Source of the DNA: Orychophragmus violaceus
Lineage: Eukaryota; Streptophyta; Magnoliopsida; Brassicales; Brassicaceae
Reading direction: 5' to 3'
Length of the DNA: 64,000 bases
Assembly: GCA_030180135.1 (NCBI GenBank)
Contig: CM058230.1
Location: 13,207,082-13,271,081, forward strand
Below the pieces are notes generated by a model that was not told where the DNA came from, made no database searches, and saw only the letters and a program-made list of their open reading frames with translations. This document shows, in pieces, positions 22,601-34,500 of the stretch (its first letter is position 1; each line of letters begins with the position of its first letter). A program made the position numbers and the translations under genes.

Positions 22601-24300
22601 TGTGTGCAATGTATATATACTTGAAAATCCATCATATATATTCTCCTCTTATATATGCTTATATGTGTGTATATATGTATATAGTATGCCATAGTGGAAG
22701 TGGAAGTAAATTCTCGTCATGCCAAATTTCATGGAGTCAAGCTGTTTTAAACATGTGGAAGTCTTACGTACAATCGCGAAGATAATTTAGTGTAGCACGA
22801 ATATGGGTTATAGCTGATGGGACTATCATCAACATAACACCATAGAAGATGGTTGGCAGGTCCTAGATTAAAAAGTCAAGAGTTTTGTGCCTGCATAAAG
22901 CGATAATATAAATTAGTCTTTTGTACCTTACTAACACAAACCAATTCAGTCGAGGTTTTTGTTTAGTTCCTCATATTTTGTATTCCCGTGGAAAAACCCG
23001 AAGATGCCCACCGTGAGTGTTGGCTGTTCTTGGAAAATCTTAATTACTAAAAGCGATCTTCCTTATCCAGTATTTTTTTATTGGTTGCTTGATACATACG
23101 TAATGTTTCTGATTTCGTCTTCTTCTTCTTTCAACTGTGTAGCGCATGAAGTTAATTTTAGTTTCCTATTTGGTATTGAGCTCGATGATGTTGTGAGTGC
23201 AGTTCCCTCTTTTCGTATGTTGCATTTTCTAATTGAATGTTTATGTGGGCCGGCTTCTTGTGGTTAGTTTTTTCCCCTGATTATTTTGTGCATCCTGCAG
23301 TGTCTAGACAACTGAGAAAGCAATAATAAGGAATGAAAAACACATCCAAGAAGAAGCGGACGCTGATGATAATGAAGTCATCTAAAATATTTTCAGTTTT
23401 TCTTTTCTTTTTGTTTGCATATGTATATATATATTTCCAGTCGTTTATTCTTTACTTGTAGAAATGCCACTGCTTGTTAAAAGAAAGAAGCATCTTTTTG
23501 TTCGATCCTTCTCACACTTCCATGAGATCAAACCATTCCAATCAAAAACCAATAATCCATTTGATGACCTCAAATTCAATCAGAAAATCCGAAATGCGCG
23601 TGTGCAGAACCAAGAACCACAATCATTGAAGAGTCATTTAGTAATAGCAATAGCATACATAAAAATCCTTCTCTTAAAATGTTGTCTTCTCTAAACTGAA
23701 ACGTAAGTAGTTTTGTCACACCGCATTAAAAAATTTCCCAAGTGCACAAATTAAAAGATAAGATACACATATCTGCGGATATGATCGAATGGACTTTCAC
23801 ATTCTCTTGTCAAAAGTAGCGTACGTTGCAGATGCGGGACGGCAACGACGTCAACTTCAGCCATTGCGGAATTTTGAGAGCCACATAGTAGAGTAGATTA
23901 TCATGTTAATTTGTGTGAGGTAGGACGTGACCTCTAGAGCTCATAATTTATAAGCCATAAGATACCCTTACGATAATGGCGGTCACTGAAAGGATAGGGT
24001 AATGAATGAGATTCAGATCATAATTGTTAATGGTGAGTGTGAATGAAGAAAGCGTGGGGAGGTAGGCGGACGTTGTAACGGATAGAGATGACTCAGATGA
24101 GAAGGATGTCGCAATTGAAACCCTAGACAATGAAGGTTAGGGAAGAGTCTCGAAGGTTTTGGGTTTGATGTGCCTAGAAGGTCTTAACTTAATATTTGGG
24201 CTGTGGAGTACGAATTGTACATCGTGGGCTTATGGATTTGAAGTCCACGAAAGTAAACACTCTTTTAGACACATGTACACTTTAGAATTGGAGAGAAACT
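22601..24300. other. Non-coding, AT-rich intergenic segment
   Basis: Short open frames at 22959-23267, 23464-23694 and 23948-24130 (minus) have no domain I recognise, no splice-linked continuation and ordinary intergenic composition. No repeat ends, tRNA or other RNA gene were seen. Confidence 0.5.
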
Positions 24301-24639
24301 GTGTAGTTATATTATAAATGTAGGTGATATTCTTTGTCCATTCAGATTATTCATTTGGGTGGATACTAGTAACAAAAACGATATCCATTCAGATAAATCT
24401 TATCTCCATTCAGATGAATCATCCAGAATGAGTTTTCAAAATTTAGGCAAAATTTTTAAACTCATCTAAATGAACCAAATTGAATTATTTGGATGGAGAT
24501 GGTTTATTCAAAAATAACAAATGACTAATATACCCTAATTATTCAAATGAATCATTTGGATGAAAATTTAAATGAGCAAACAAACATAAGCTAAGCAATA
24601 TATTCCTGTTATATTGGAAAAGTCGAAAATGTTATTTTT

Positions 24640-25110
24640 CAACAAAACCAAAAAAAATGTCTTTCTGTCAAAACTATAAAATCATGTTCTCTCTAAAACT
24701 GCAAAATCGTGTTTTACCACCAAAACCGCAAAATTACATTTTTCATCAAAACCGTAAAATAGTATTTTCTCATCAAAACCGTAACATCTTATTTTCCCGC
24801 CTAAGTTGTAAAATCTTGATTTCCCACCAAAGCCGCAAAATATCGTTTTCTCATTAAAATTGTAAAAATTGTGTTTTCCACAAAAACCGTCAAATCACAT
24901 TGTTTCATCAAAACCGTATCGTGTTTTTCCGTCAAAACCTTATATCATGTTTTCTCGCCAAATCTGTAAAATCGTTTTTTCCCGCCAAAACTGTAAAATC
25001 ACGTTTTCTCGTCAAAACCGTAAAATCATATTTTTTTCTTTTCAAAGTTGCATTTTCTCGTTAAAACCAAAACATCATAGTTTCTCTCCAAAAAGTCAAA
25101 ATAACAAAAT
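24640..25110. repeat. Degenerate 27-bp minisatellite
   Basis: About 15 units of the form AAAACCGTAAAATCRTGTTTTCTCRTC, each 25-27 bp and 65-85% alike by eye. Because 27 is a multiple of three, a spurious frame with a nine-residue repeat (QNRKIVFSH type) runs through 24657-25123. Confidence 0.85.
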
Positions 25111-25367
25111 AATAATTTTTTAAAATTATATAGTTTGTCAATATATTTTATAATAATTATAATTATTATAGTTAAAAAATTATAATTAAAATATGATTAG
25201 GTCAAAGTATTTGTATTTTAGTCATTTTTTAATTAATTTATCTAGATGGAGATAAAATTTACAAAAGTTAAACAAACAAACAAAGATTCTTTCAAATGTT
25301 TCATCTATATAAACATTTAAAGTTGAAATAAACATCATTTGAATGGATCATTTGAATGAACCATTGA

Positions 25368-25411
25368 GATGATTCATCTTGATGATTCATCTTGATGATT
25401 CATCTTGATGA
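25368..25411. repeat. 15-bp tandem repeat
   Basis: GATGATTCATCTTGAT-like unit repeated three times without change. Confidence 0.85.
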
Positions 25412-25440
25412 GAATGTCATATGAACAAACGAAGGGCGCT

Positions 25441-25890
25441 CGGGGTGTAGCTCCACTCATACTATGGTTTAAGTCTGTAACCACACGGTTTTTGAATCAC
25501 ATTGTTTGACCACACAATTCTATTTTGTCGATTTGTAACCACATATTGTTGACTTTTTCGTTGACTTTTAACGTCTTCGTTAAACTGACCTTAAATTGGA
25601 GTTTGAACCGTTAATCCGATTTAAAAACCGATTATAACCAATAAATGACCCAGATTAAAATTCCAATTGAAATTTGTATAGATTAACCCAACCAATCTTC
25701 CTTAACCGAGATTAAGACATTAAGTTTTAATCAGAACCAATTTTAACTCCTAAACCGTCTCTCCCTTTATATTTGTCGACTCCAGAATCATCCCCAAATC
25801 AGTTTAAGCTGAAATTTATCCAGCAACTGTTCATCATCATCTTCCTCATTCGTAGCAGCTCTTTCATCCTCTTCAATGTCAACACCTTCC
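25441..25890. other. Non-coding segment next to the CML fragment
   Basis: Contains GTAACCACAC and TTGTTTGACCACAC words and TTGACTTTTTCGTTGACTTTT. A + strand TATA-like TTTATATTTG is near 25766. No gene is recognised. The minus-strand frame between about 25800 and 25945 is open and very acidic (EDDDSDDVEEG) but has no homology I know. Confidence 0.4.
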
Positions 25891-25891
25891 T

Positions 25892-26311
25892 CTACATCAT
25901 CTGAGTCATCGTCTTCAACATCTCCCTCTCCATCTCTCTTCCTTCTGGTAACCCAAGTTTCTTCAGAACCGCCTGCAACTCCCTAGCGGAGATGAACCCA
26001 TCTCCGTTCTCATCGAACACCTTAAACGCCTCCGCGATATCTGATTCGTCTGCTTCCGGCGAGGAGTCATCGTTTTCTCCTGCTCCACCGAAGAACGAAT
26101 CGTTGAGTGTCTTGTGGAGTGAGGAGAAATCGTCGAAGTTGAGACCGGTGTTTCCAGGCTGGATGTAGGATTCGACGGTGGATTTGAGGTCGGAGAGATC
26201 AGCGTTGAGACCGAGACGGGATAGAGCTTGGCTTAGCTCTTCGACGGTGATGAAGTCGTCGCCGTTTTTGTCTAATAAGTCGAAGATCCGTTGGAGACGA
26301 AGAGCGTTCAA
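25892..26311 (-). pseudogene. Calmodulin-like protein fragment (CML42/CML43 type), truncated at both ends
   Basis: The frame begins at a TTG, not an ATG, with an in-frame TAA just upstream. It reads LNALRLQRIFDLLDKNGDD, which matches the inside of CML42/43 proteins as I remember them, where about 20-25 residues precede it. EF-hand 1 (DKNGDDFITVEE) and EF-hand 3 (DENGDGFISARE) keep calcium ligands; the second is degenerate (QPGNTGLNFDD), as in the family. Similarity ends after KKLGLPEGREME. The fourth EF-hand is absent and the frame stops 13 residues later. So it lacks start and C terminus and is probably a gene fragment. It could be a captured or duplicated piece of a functional CML elsewhere. 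Confidence 0.75.
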
Positions 26312-27669
26312 CCTTTATTCTTTGTTTTTTTCTTTGTCAACGTTTGGTTTCAATTCATTGAAATGGCAAAAGTCCAACTGTACAACCACACCCAACAAGC
26401 AAATGAAATATTATTTGTTTTTCTCTTCTTTATTAAACATATTTCCATATTCTTCTACACATTTATTTTTTTTTTCCATCTGATTTATACTCTTTATCTT
26501 AAAAATATTATTTTTGAGATACACGAGCCGGAAAAAGATAAACCGTTTTCCAGAAATTGAGCCTAAAAAAAGAGAAACTAAGCCATCAGATAAACGAAAT
26601 ATCTCAGAAAACATAAACTGATGGAAAATAAATTTTCATGGAAAAAACCTTATGAAAGGAAACTAGGACTTACAACTAAACAAAAATAAATCGGTGAAAA
26701 CCAAATCTAGCAATAACCACGCAAACTTGCGAATTTAAACTCTTGCGAAGAGTCTTAAGCGAGAATTATCGAAGTTGTCCATGGCCCACCAAACGATAAC
26801 ACAAATTTTCTGAAAAACGACTGAGAAATACATTTCCAAACCCAAAGAACCAAGACTTCATAACCTAAAAAGACGGAATCTAAAATAGCTCCACAAATAT
26901 TTTCCGGATACGGCTGAGACACACTTCTATGAACTCAAATAAACCTTAGATAGAAGCCCAAAACCAAAACTTATTCTCACCACAAAAGGGGCAACAAAAC
27001 CAACCATTCGAAAAACACCGGAAACAAGACAAAACCGATAAAAACCCAACTGGAAAGTACTCACAATAAATTAAATTCCGCAACGAACCAAATTAAAAAC
27101 CGCAAACTAAAAAGCCAAGACTAGAATTTAAATAAACTAATCATGAGTTTAGGAGAGGAAATGATTAAACCATCCTTAACCAATAGTTCTTAAACAAAAG
27201 ATCAACACAGACTAGACGAACTAAACTATACTAACTAAACCTAGTACCTAACCAGCTATACCAAGACAAATCACAAACCATCCTCAAAAGCCTAACCAAA
27301 CAGAAAACGAGCCAAACCAAGTAACTCATCACCTCACAAAAGCTCACGACCGGAGCTCAACCAAACCGCCAGACATCATCACACATAGGAAAATGGAAAG
27401 AGTTGCTCGCGCACTAGAGCCACCCACCACCGAGCGACGGATAGAGACGACAAACACACATTTACCTTCTATTAATTGTTTTTTTTTCAACACTTCTTAA
27501 TTTTTACCATATCATCAATCATATAATTATTTTTCATTATTTTAAAACATAAAAATTTATGTAATGTTTTGAGTTGTAGCAAAACAGGATGATCACATTT
27601 TCACATGTGATTGCTACTTTTTCGTTATATTTCGTTAGGTGATAGAATTTTAATAACTATATATATGTT
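26312..27669. other. Non-coding segment, probably old retroposed sequence
   Basis: AT-rich to 26600, then a biased A/C-rich stretch (26600-27470) with many AACCAAAC-like words and no open frame. Its style resembles 33000-33850 on the other side of copia element D. It could be the antisense of a non-LTR element leader, but no LINE motif is visible. 27471-27669 is plain AT-rich sequence. Confidence 0.35.
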
Positions 27670-27674
27670 ATCTT

Positions 27675-27848
27675 TGTTGTGAATAGAAAAGAGATAAAAT
27701 AATTGGTGATGCTTATTCCAATGAATGAAAGCTCTTTTATATAGGAGTACAAATATTTGGTGACTAAGTAAAACCTAGAGTACAAGTAATTCTAGAAATT
27801 TTTACGAGATGGGCCTTATAATGTGCATCCATCTTATTATTCATAACA
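27675..27848 (-). repeat. Element D, 3' LTR
   Basis: 174 bp, minus-strand sense TGTTATGAATAATAAG...CACAACA, with TGTT/AACA ends. Confidence 0.85.
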
Positions 27849-28038
27849 TTCCCACTTGGATGTCCATTATAATGGAATGGTTCGTAATGCGTTTAATATG
27901 TTGCCTCATTAAAAACCTTATCAGGAAAACCCAATGCGAAAAACCATGGTTAAGGGAAAAAGAGTGCAACAGGCAATTACTCCCCCTCATGAGTACACAT
28001 GTCGAGATCTTTGAGACGGCGTAATCCGATATGATGAA

Positions 28039-29475
28039 CTAACTTCTTGAAAGTAGAAGTAGGTAGCGGTTGGTAAATAAGTCAGCCAAATTATCGCTTG
28101 AACGAATCTGTAGAACATGTATATCACCGTTCTTCTGTAGATCGTGTGTGAAGAAGAATTTCGGTAGAATGTGCTTCGTTCTATCACCTTTAATGTATCC
28201 GTCTTTGAGTTGTGTGATGCATGCTGCATTGTCTTCATACATAATTGTTGGGGTTTCTTTCCCTACAGAAATACCACAATCTTCTTGTATATAATGAACT
28301 ACAGATCTTAACCATACACACTCGCGACTAGCTTCATGAATGGTTACAATTTCTGCATGGTTAGAAGAAGTGGCAGTGAGAGTTTGCTTCATAGACCGCC
28401 AAGAAATGGCAGTACCTCCGCAAGTGAACACATATCCTGTTTGCGATCTAGCAGTATGGAGATCGGATAAGTATCATGCGTCTCCAAAACCAATTAGGCC
28501 TTCCTTGGATAAGTTAGAAAAGAATAAGCTCATGTCTTTTTTACCTTGGAGGTAATGAAGTATATGCTTAATCCCATTCCAATGCCTTTGAGTTGGGCAT
28601 GAGCTAAACCTTGCTAACAAATTCACCGAAAATGATATATCTGGTCTTGTGTGACTAGCAAGGTAAATTAATGCTCCTATTGCACTTAAGTATGGTACTT
28701 CAGGGCCAAGAACTTCTTCATTGTTTTCCCGAGGATGGAATGGATCCTTTGACACATCAAATGATCTTACAACCATTGGACTGCTCAGGGGGTGCGTTTT
28801 ATCCATATAGAACTTTTTGAGCACATTTTCTGTGTATGTCTCTTGATGTACTAGAATTCCATTCTTTACATGTTCAATTTGTAGTCCCAAACAAAAGTTT
28901 GTTTTTCCAAGATCTTCCATCTCAAATTCTTTCTTCAAATACTCTACTGTGTATGAAATCTCTGCAGGAGTTCAAATAATATTTAAATCATCAACATATA
29001 ATGCAGTTATAACAAATCCTTTCTCAAATCTCTTTATAAAGATGCATGGACTAACACGGTCATTCTTGTAGCCCTCTCCTAACAAATACTCACTAAGGCG
29101 ATTATACCACATACGCCCTGACTGTTTTAGTCCATAAAGAGATCGATTTAGTTTTATGCAGTATTGTTCTCGGGAATTCGAATTTACTGCTTCAGGTAGT
29201 TTAAATCCTGTTGGGACTTTCATATAAATGTCATTTTCTAGTGGCCCATATAAGTAGGTTGTCACTACATCCATTAAACGTAAATCAAGTCCTTCTTTTA
29301 TCGCCAGACTAATAAGGAACCGGAAAGTAGTTGCATCCACAACATGAGAGTATGTCTCTTCATAATCAGTTCCAGGTCTTTGTGAGAATCTTTGTGCGAC
29401 TAAACGTCCTTTATACCTCACAATTTCTCCATTTTCATTCCTCTTTCGTACAAAGACCCATTTATGTCCCACTGG
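28039..29475 (-). pseudogene. Element D reverse transcriptase / RNase H remnant
   Basis: The RT begins MGHKWVFVRKRNENGE and contains RLMDVVTTYLYG (usual form DVKTAFLxG, damaged), SLYGLKQSGRMWYN and the polymerase box ALYVDDLNII, followed directly by a stop near 28972. The next frame continues EFEMEDLGKTNFCLGLQIEH to 28474. RNase H lies at 28431-28039 (KQTLTATSSNHAEI, MYEDNAACI). Order and motifs are copia-type. Stops and frameshifts between the pieces make it non-functional. Confidence 0.8.
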
Positions 29476-29546
29476 TTTTACACCTTTAGGTGTACGGACT
29501 ACTGGTCCAAATACTTCTCTTTTAGCGAGAGATTTTAATTATGCAT

Positions 29547-30074
29547 CTATTGCTTCCTTCCATTTCTTTGTGTACACTCTTCAATAGATGTTGGTTCATG
29601 ATCCTTATCCATAACATCAACTGCTACGTTGCATGGAAAAATATCATCGACGTCGATTTGCTTTCGGTTCCATTTTATTCCAGACATGACATAATTAATT
29701 GAGATCTCATCATTATCAGGTACCTGAATTTCATTCTTTGTCATGTTTGAAGTCTCTTCTAGAGATCCTTCATTCGTAATTATTTCCTCGGTTTCACCAT
29801 TGCCATATTCTGCTCATTTTCTTTTTCGAGGATTTTTATCTTTGGAACCAATATGTCTACCACGTTTCAAACGTGCCTTAAACTCATTAGCAGTTTGATT
29901 TTGTCCTTCTGGAATATTTATTCTTATCGGAGCATTTACAGCTGGTATATGTGATTTGATCACACTTTTTGGGCCAGTCAACGCGTCTGGCAACTGATTT
30001 GCTAAGCTTTGTAAATGAATTATCTTTTGGACTTTTAATTCACATTCTTTAGTCCGAGGATCAAGATAAGACAT
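29547..30074 (-). pseudogene. Element D integrase-RT linker remnant
   Basis: Two minus-strand frames (30074-29814, ending KRGRHIGSKDKNPRKRK, and 29744-29547) lie between integrase and RT. They are hydrophilic and Lys/Arg-rich, as expected for the poorly conserved copia linker. The stop between them and the frame change show decay. Confidence 0.55.
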
Positions 30075-30210
30075 TGATAATTCATTCCAATTTATATATT
30101 TTCCAGCTTTTTATTTTCTCCCCCTAGACTTGGAAAAACAGACTCATTAAAATGACAGTCTACGAATCGAGCCTTATATAAATCCCCCATAGATGGCTCA
30201 AGATATTTAA

Positions 30211-30905
30211 TTATTGATGGAGAATCATATCCAACATATATTCCCAACCTCCTTTAGGACCCATCTTAGATCGTTGTGGTGGAGCAATTGGAACGTATAC
30301 ATCACATCCAAAAACTTTCAGATGGGAAATATTTGGTTCCTGACCCCGAATCAGTTGTGATGGAGAGAATTTTTGATTACTTGTTGGCCTGATGCGAATC
30401 AATGCTGCTGCATGTAATATAGCATGTCCCCAAGCAGATATTGAGAGTTTTGATTTCATTAGTAATGGGCTAGCAATCAACTGTAGACGTTTGATTAGAG
30501 ATTCTGCTAACCATTTTGTGTGTGAATATGTGCTACAGGATGTTCAACACTTATCCCAATGGACATGCAATAGTCATTAAAAGATTGAGACGTAAATTCA
30601 CCAGCATTATCAAGGCGAATTGCCTTTAAGAGAAAATCTGGAAAATGGGCTCGTAGTCTAATCAACTGAGCAAGTAATCTCGAAAACACCAAGTTTCGAG
30701 TTGATAACAAGGATACATGTGACCATCTACTAGATGCGTCAATTAAAACCATAAAATACCTAAAGGTTCCACATGATGGATGAATCGGCCCACAAATATC
30801 TCCTTGTATTCGTTCCAGAAAACTTATTGATTGTGAATTGATTTTTACTGGTGAAGGTCGTATGATCAACTTGCCTTGCGAACAAGCATCACATGAAAAG
30901 TCATT
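30211..30905 (-). pseudogene. Element D integrase remnant
   Basis: The zinc-finger tail (CDACSQGK) and core (ERIQGDICGPIHPSCG with the first catalytic Asp; IRLDNAGEFTSQ with the second) lie at 30905-30507, ending in a stop soon after HTQNG, just before the expected catalytic Glu. The frame 30480-30211 (SAWGHAILHAAALIRIRPT, HLKVFGCDVYVPI) is the copia integrase C-terminal region. It would insert element cDNA; here it is disrupted. Confidence 0.75.
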
Positions 30906-30929
30906 AGAAAGAATCTGATGGTTCTTTAA

Positions 30930-31445
30930 TGAATGCCCACATGAATTATAAATAATCTTTCACATCATTATTGTTCCGGGATGGTCAAACCGGTCATGCC
31001 AAACATTGAGGTTTTTTGTGAACTTATGAACTACTATAGCATTTGCTTCAGTTGTATTAATTGTAGTATAGTAGAGTCCAATGGAGAATGCATGCAGTTT
31101 TTTTTTCCACAATGTCTTTAGAGCCTTGGGTATTACTTGTGATTTGAAGGTTCGATATTACCTTCACTCGTAGTCTCAATATGGTATCCATTTCTGCGGA
31201 TATCCTTAAAACTTAATAAATTTCTTTTGAGACTTAGGGGAGTATAATGCATCAGCAATTTCGAACTTTGTTCCCATAGGCAATGATATATTTGCTCTTC
31301 CAGAGCCTTATATTATCTTTGCACTACCTGTTACGGTACTTACAGGTGTTTCTTTCATTGTCAAACAAGTGAAATAATTCTTATTTTTTAAAATAGTGTG
31401 GCTAGTTGCACTGTATGCCAAACATAAATCTCCACCATTCATTTT
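30930..31445 (-). pseudogene. Element D protease / pre-integrase remnant
   Basis: Translating the minus strand gives scattered copia matches: NLNVWHDRFDHPGT (pre-integrase, near 31010-30960) and GDLCLAYSATSHT with KFEIADALYSPK (protease surroundings, 31440-31220). Several stops interrupt them. Confidence 0.5.
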
Positions 31446-32491
31446 CTTCAAAAAGACAAATAAAACAAATTAATATTTTATATTAATAATTCAATAATAA
31501 TAACTTAATAAAAATAAATCAAGTTTAAAATAACTAATGATTTTAATTCAAACCAACAAGATTGACTTACGAAATAATAATAAAAACCGATAGTACAGTC
31601 AAACCAATACAAACCAATGAGTCAAATTTAATTAATGATTCTTAATTATGTGAAGCATGAGTCCATATGAAACGAATGATTATCTAAATCAATTCAAAGC
31701 ACACATGTTTATAATTAAAGTAAATAAATCAGGTTCAGTTGATAAATAACACATCCAAGCGATATATGACACAATATCATTCAGTGTATATATCTATGTT
31801 TCATTAAAGCAATCAAGTATATATAAAGATAAATCATATCAATATAAGAATAATCCCAAATCACAAAATATAAATATTCTTCCAAAAACAAAGGAAAAAA
31901 AATTGTCGTATTTGAATTGATATAAAAATAGTAGTTTGCCATATTTGAATTGATGTGAATAACCAATAAAACCGTAAATATTTAATTAACAATTAGAATA
32001 AGTATGAATCCATTAAGATGAATCATAAATCGATAATAAACATGGTTCCAACACAGAAATAAATCATGACAAGTTATAATTCTAAATAAGTATTGATAAC
32101 AATCTCTTTTATGAATAAGAACTGAGGTGACAGTCTACCATATGATCATAATCGTGAAGGCATAGCCTACCATGATGATTATTCAGAGAAGATCACTTAT
32201 TATCCCGGAATAAGACATATAATAAACATGAATTTAAATCTCACCTTTTCAGTGTAAAAGAAAGAACAAGAGACTATCGTGTTGAACCATGAGTTGATAA
32301 TAAACATGATTCATCAAGTAATATCGATAAGTAATACTTAAATTAAATATCGATAGAATTGAATCTCTTCTTATGAACCATGAATTGATAATAAACATGA
32401 TTCAAAAGAGGACTAGATTAAAAAAAAAAAATGATTAATATAAAATCGCATACCTTCTAACACTAGTGATTAGAGAATCGTGATGATAACG

Positions 32492-32665
32492 TAATGTGAA
32501 TAGAAGAGAGATAGAAGAATTGGTGATGTTTATTCCAACGAATGAAAGCTCCTTTATATAGGAGTACAAATACTTGGTGACCAAGTAAAACCTAGAGTAC
32601 AACTAATTTTAGAAGCTTCTACGAGATGAGCCTTATAATGGGTATCCATCTTATTATTCATAACA
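32492..32665 (-). repeat. Element D, 5' LTR
   Basis: 174 bp partner of 27675-27848. The terminal bases next to the internal region are mutated (TAATGTGAA in + sense instead of TGTTGTGAA). A + strand CTTTATATAGGAG is shared by both LTRs. Confidence 0.8.
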
Positions 32666-32670
32666 ATCTT

Positions 32671-33850
32671 TCGTTTTGTGTGTTTCTTATGTTTATGTAT
32701 TGTTATTCTGATAGTATTCTTATCGTTTTTTTTTTTTGTAATATATTTGTAATCGCTGTCAAAATTTTAAAATCACATGAAATTTAACATTTAAAAAATA
32801 ATAATAATAATTAAAGATGTCGCTAACTTTATATGTGTAATAAGCACATAACCTTAAATTCAACACACCTATCTCTCTCTCTCTTTTTATTTTTAATATG
32901 AATGTTAATATTATTAATCAAAACGAAATGTTAAAGTATTATAGTTTGATAATTGCTAAACCTAAAAGATGAATCCAAGCCAAAAAGGTTTAAAAAAACA
33001 AAGGAACTATGACATTCGATAATTTTCCGCTTTAGCTCGAAAGCATTTGCGACAAAATTATTGATATACTTCTAGTAATCTATGAAAGGCACAATCAGTC
33101 TCGGAATGGGAGGAATGCGAAGAAGACTGAAGAACCATTTAGAAAAACTTAAGAAGATGATTCAACCGGTAGCCCGAGAAATATGACCATTCGACAGCAA
33201 AGTCTAGCGAGAACCAATCGAGATTGTCCTCCACATCACAAGATCGATCTCAAGAAACTCCTAGATACGATCCTAAACATGGGGCTTAATAGCAAAGGAC
33301 CTTGAGTACCAATACTCCTCGATCGGGCATCTAGGATCAAAATCATCACCATAACAGAAACCTTACTACTTCTCCTATGCTAAAAGAATAGAACACCGAA
33401 CAAAACCCATGACCCAATCTAACTTAAACTTAACCTTCACTCTCTCGAATATATCAAGCCTAACCATAGTCACACACACAGATTTAAGACAAAGACACAA
33501 CAAGCCATAATCGACCAATGACTATAAAAAGCTAAAGGAGATAAACCAGCTTACTAAACCGACGACTAGAAAACTGGGATGAACTAGGCACCAAACAAGC
33601 CGAGGATGAGCTCGTAAATAAAAAAGCGCCGTCGAAGGAGAGAGAAAATGAACCAATGGGTCTTCACCGGAGACACACGCACGACCGTCACCATCGAACC
33701 CACACCGCCGTCTCCCCATTAAATCGCTTAGCAGAGCCACCGCGAGAAGAGAATATTCGGTTCGAAAATGCCTCCGCAAAGTAACCCCAAAACCCGACTC
33801 TGCTGTTGCTGCCACCGTCCTCTGGTAGCAGATCCGGACGAACATAGCTA
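32671..33850. other. Non-coding segment (target of element B insertion), left half
   Basis: AT-rich to about 33000, then an A/C-rich stretch with no open gene. It is continuous with 48691-49015 once element B is removed (target GGGCC). The 33522-33876 minus-strand frames show no domain. Confidence 0.45.
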
Positions 33851-33855
33851 GGGCC

Positions 33856-34500
33856 TGTTAGATTATGTGAATTCATGGTGTAATTCTCAGGTTACAACCT
33901 AGCACATAATTAACTAAGATCTAGGTGATTTGCAGTTGAATCATACAGATCAGGATCATTACCTCTTTTAGAGTGCAGCGGATTGATTGGTAATGTCGAG
34001 ATCACTTAGAGCAGATGATTACCGGCTCCTCCTTGGTATCCACACTCTTACAAGCTATGGATCAGGCTGCTAGACCAAGCTGGAATAAATCAGAGAGAGA
34101 GGAATGCGGCTCAAGGAAATCGCAGAGGGTTATGTCTATTAGCCCTAGGCGCCATTCCTCATCCTTATATGGGCCCAAGTTATTAAACTAATGGCCTATT
34201 AGGATTTTGGGCCCAAGACACAAATCAGACAAAAGCCTGTATTTTGTCTGGCCCAATTCTCTGTACAAATACAGTAAATGCCTTTGCATCTTACCGTATA
34301 AATTCCATTTAACTTTCCCGTTAGCTATGGTGTGTGACCCTTTGGGATCATACAATACTGGTAATAAGTCCTAAACTTATAGATCATGAGCGGGCTCTAG
34401 CAAGTCATCATGATCACCCAGTATTTATGACTTATGTCTGATCTCGACACTTATCATACTTTCTAGAGATAGTACGGTAGATTTCAGGACATTCCCAACA
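33856..34500 (-). repeat. Element B, 3' LTR
   Basis: 645 bp; minus-strand sense TGTTGGGAATGTCC...CTAACA. The U3 half is nearly the same as element A; the R/U5 half differs. TATA box TATAAGGATG on the minus strand near 34170. Confidence 0.9.

Larger units (their letters stand above)
24310..25430. repeat. Repeat-rich segment with ATTCAT/ATGAAT motifs at both ends
   Basis: Both margins carry related inverted motifs: TTTGTCCATTCAGAT.ATTCAT near 24330, and the reverse complement of the right margin reads CGTTTGTTCATATGACATTC. Many ATTCA/TGAAT words lie between. This could be an unassigned DNA transposon of about 1.1 kb, but I found no clean TIR or TSD. It encloses the 27-bp minisatellite. Confidence 0.35.
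27675..32665 (-). mobile_element. Ty1/copia element D (5.0 kb), old
   Basis: TSD ATCTT at 27670-27674 and 32666-32670. The LTRs are short, 174 bp each (27675-27848 and 32492-32665), with roughly 19 differences, about 11%, so it is much older than A-C. A PPT-like CAAGTGGGAATG lies against the lower LTR (minus strand). Pol is recognisable from integrase through RNase H on the minus strand. No gag is visible; 31450-32490 is AT-rich with repeated GATAATAAACATG words. Confidence 0.88.

Noticed and set aside
22959..23694. Small ORFs (102 and 76 residues) between CACTA and minisatellite
   Set aside because: No recognisable domain, no nearby promoter or splice structure, AT-rich intergenic composition.
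24657..25123. ORFs with nine-residue repeats (QNRKIVFSH type)
   Set aside because: Produced by the 27-bp minisatellite; no start context or conserved protein.
25800..25945. Acidic extension (EDDDSDDVEEG) as the true C terminus of the CML gene by alternative frame
   Set aside because: It is in a different frame from the EF-hands and does not resemble the family's fourth EF-hand.
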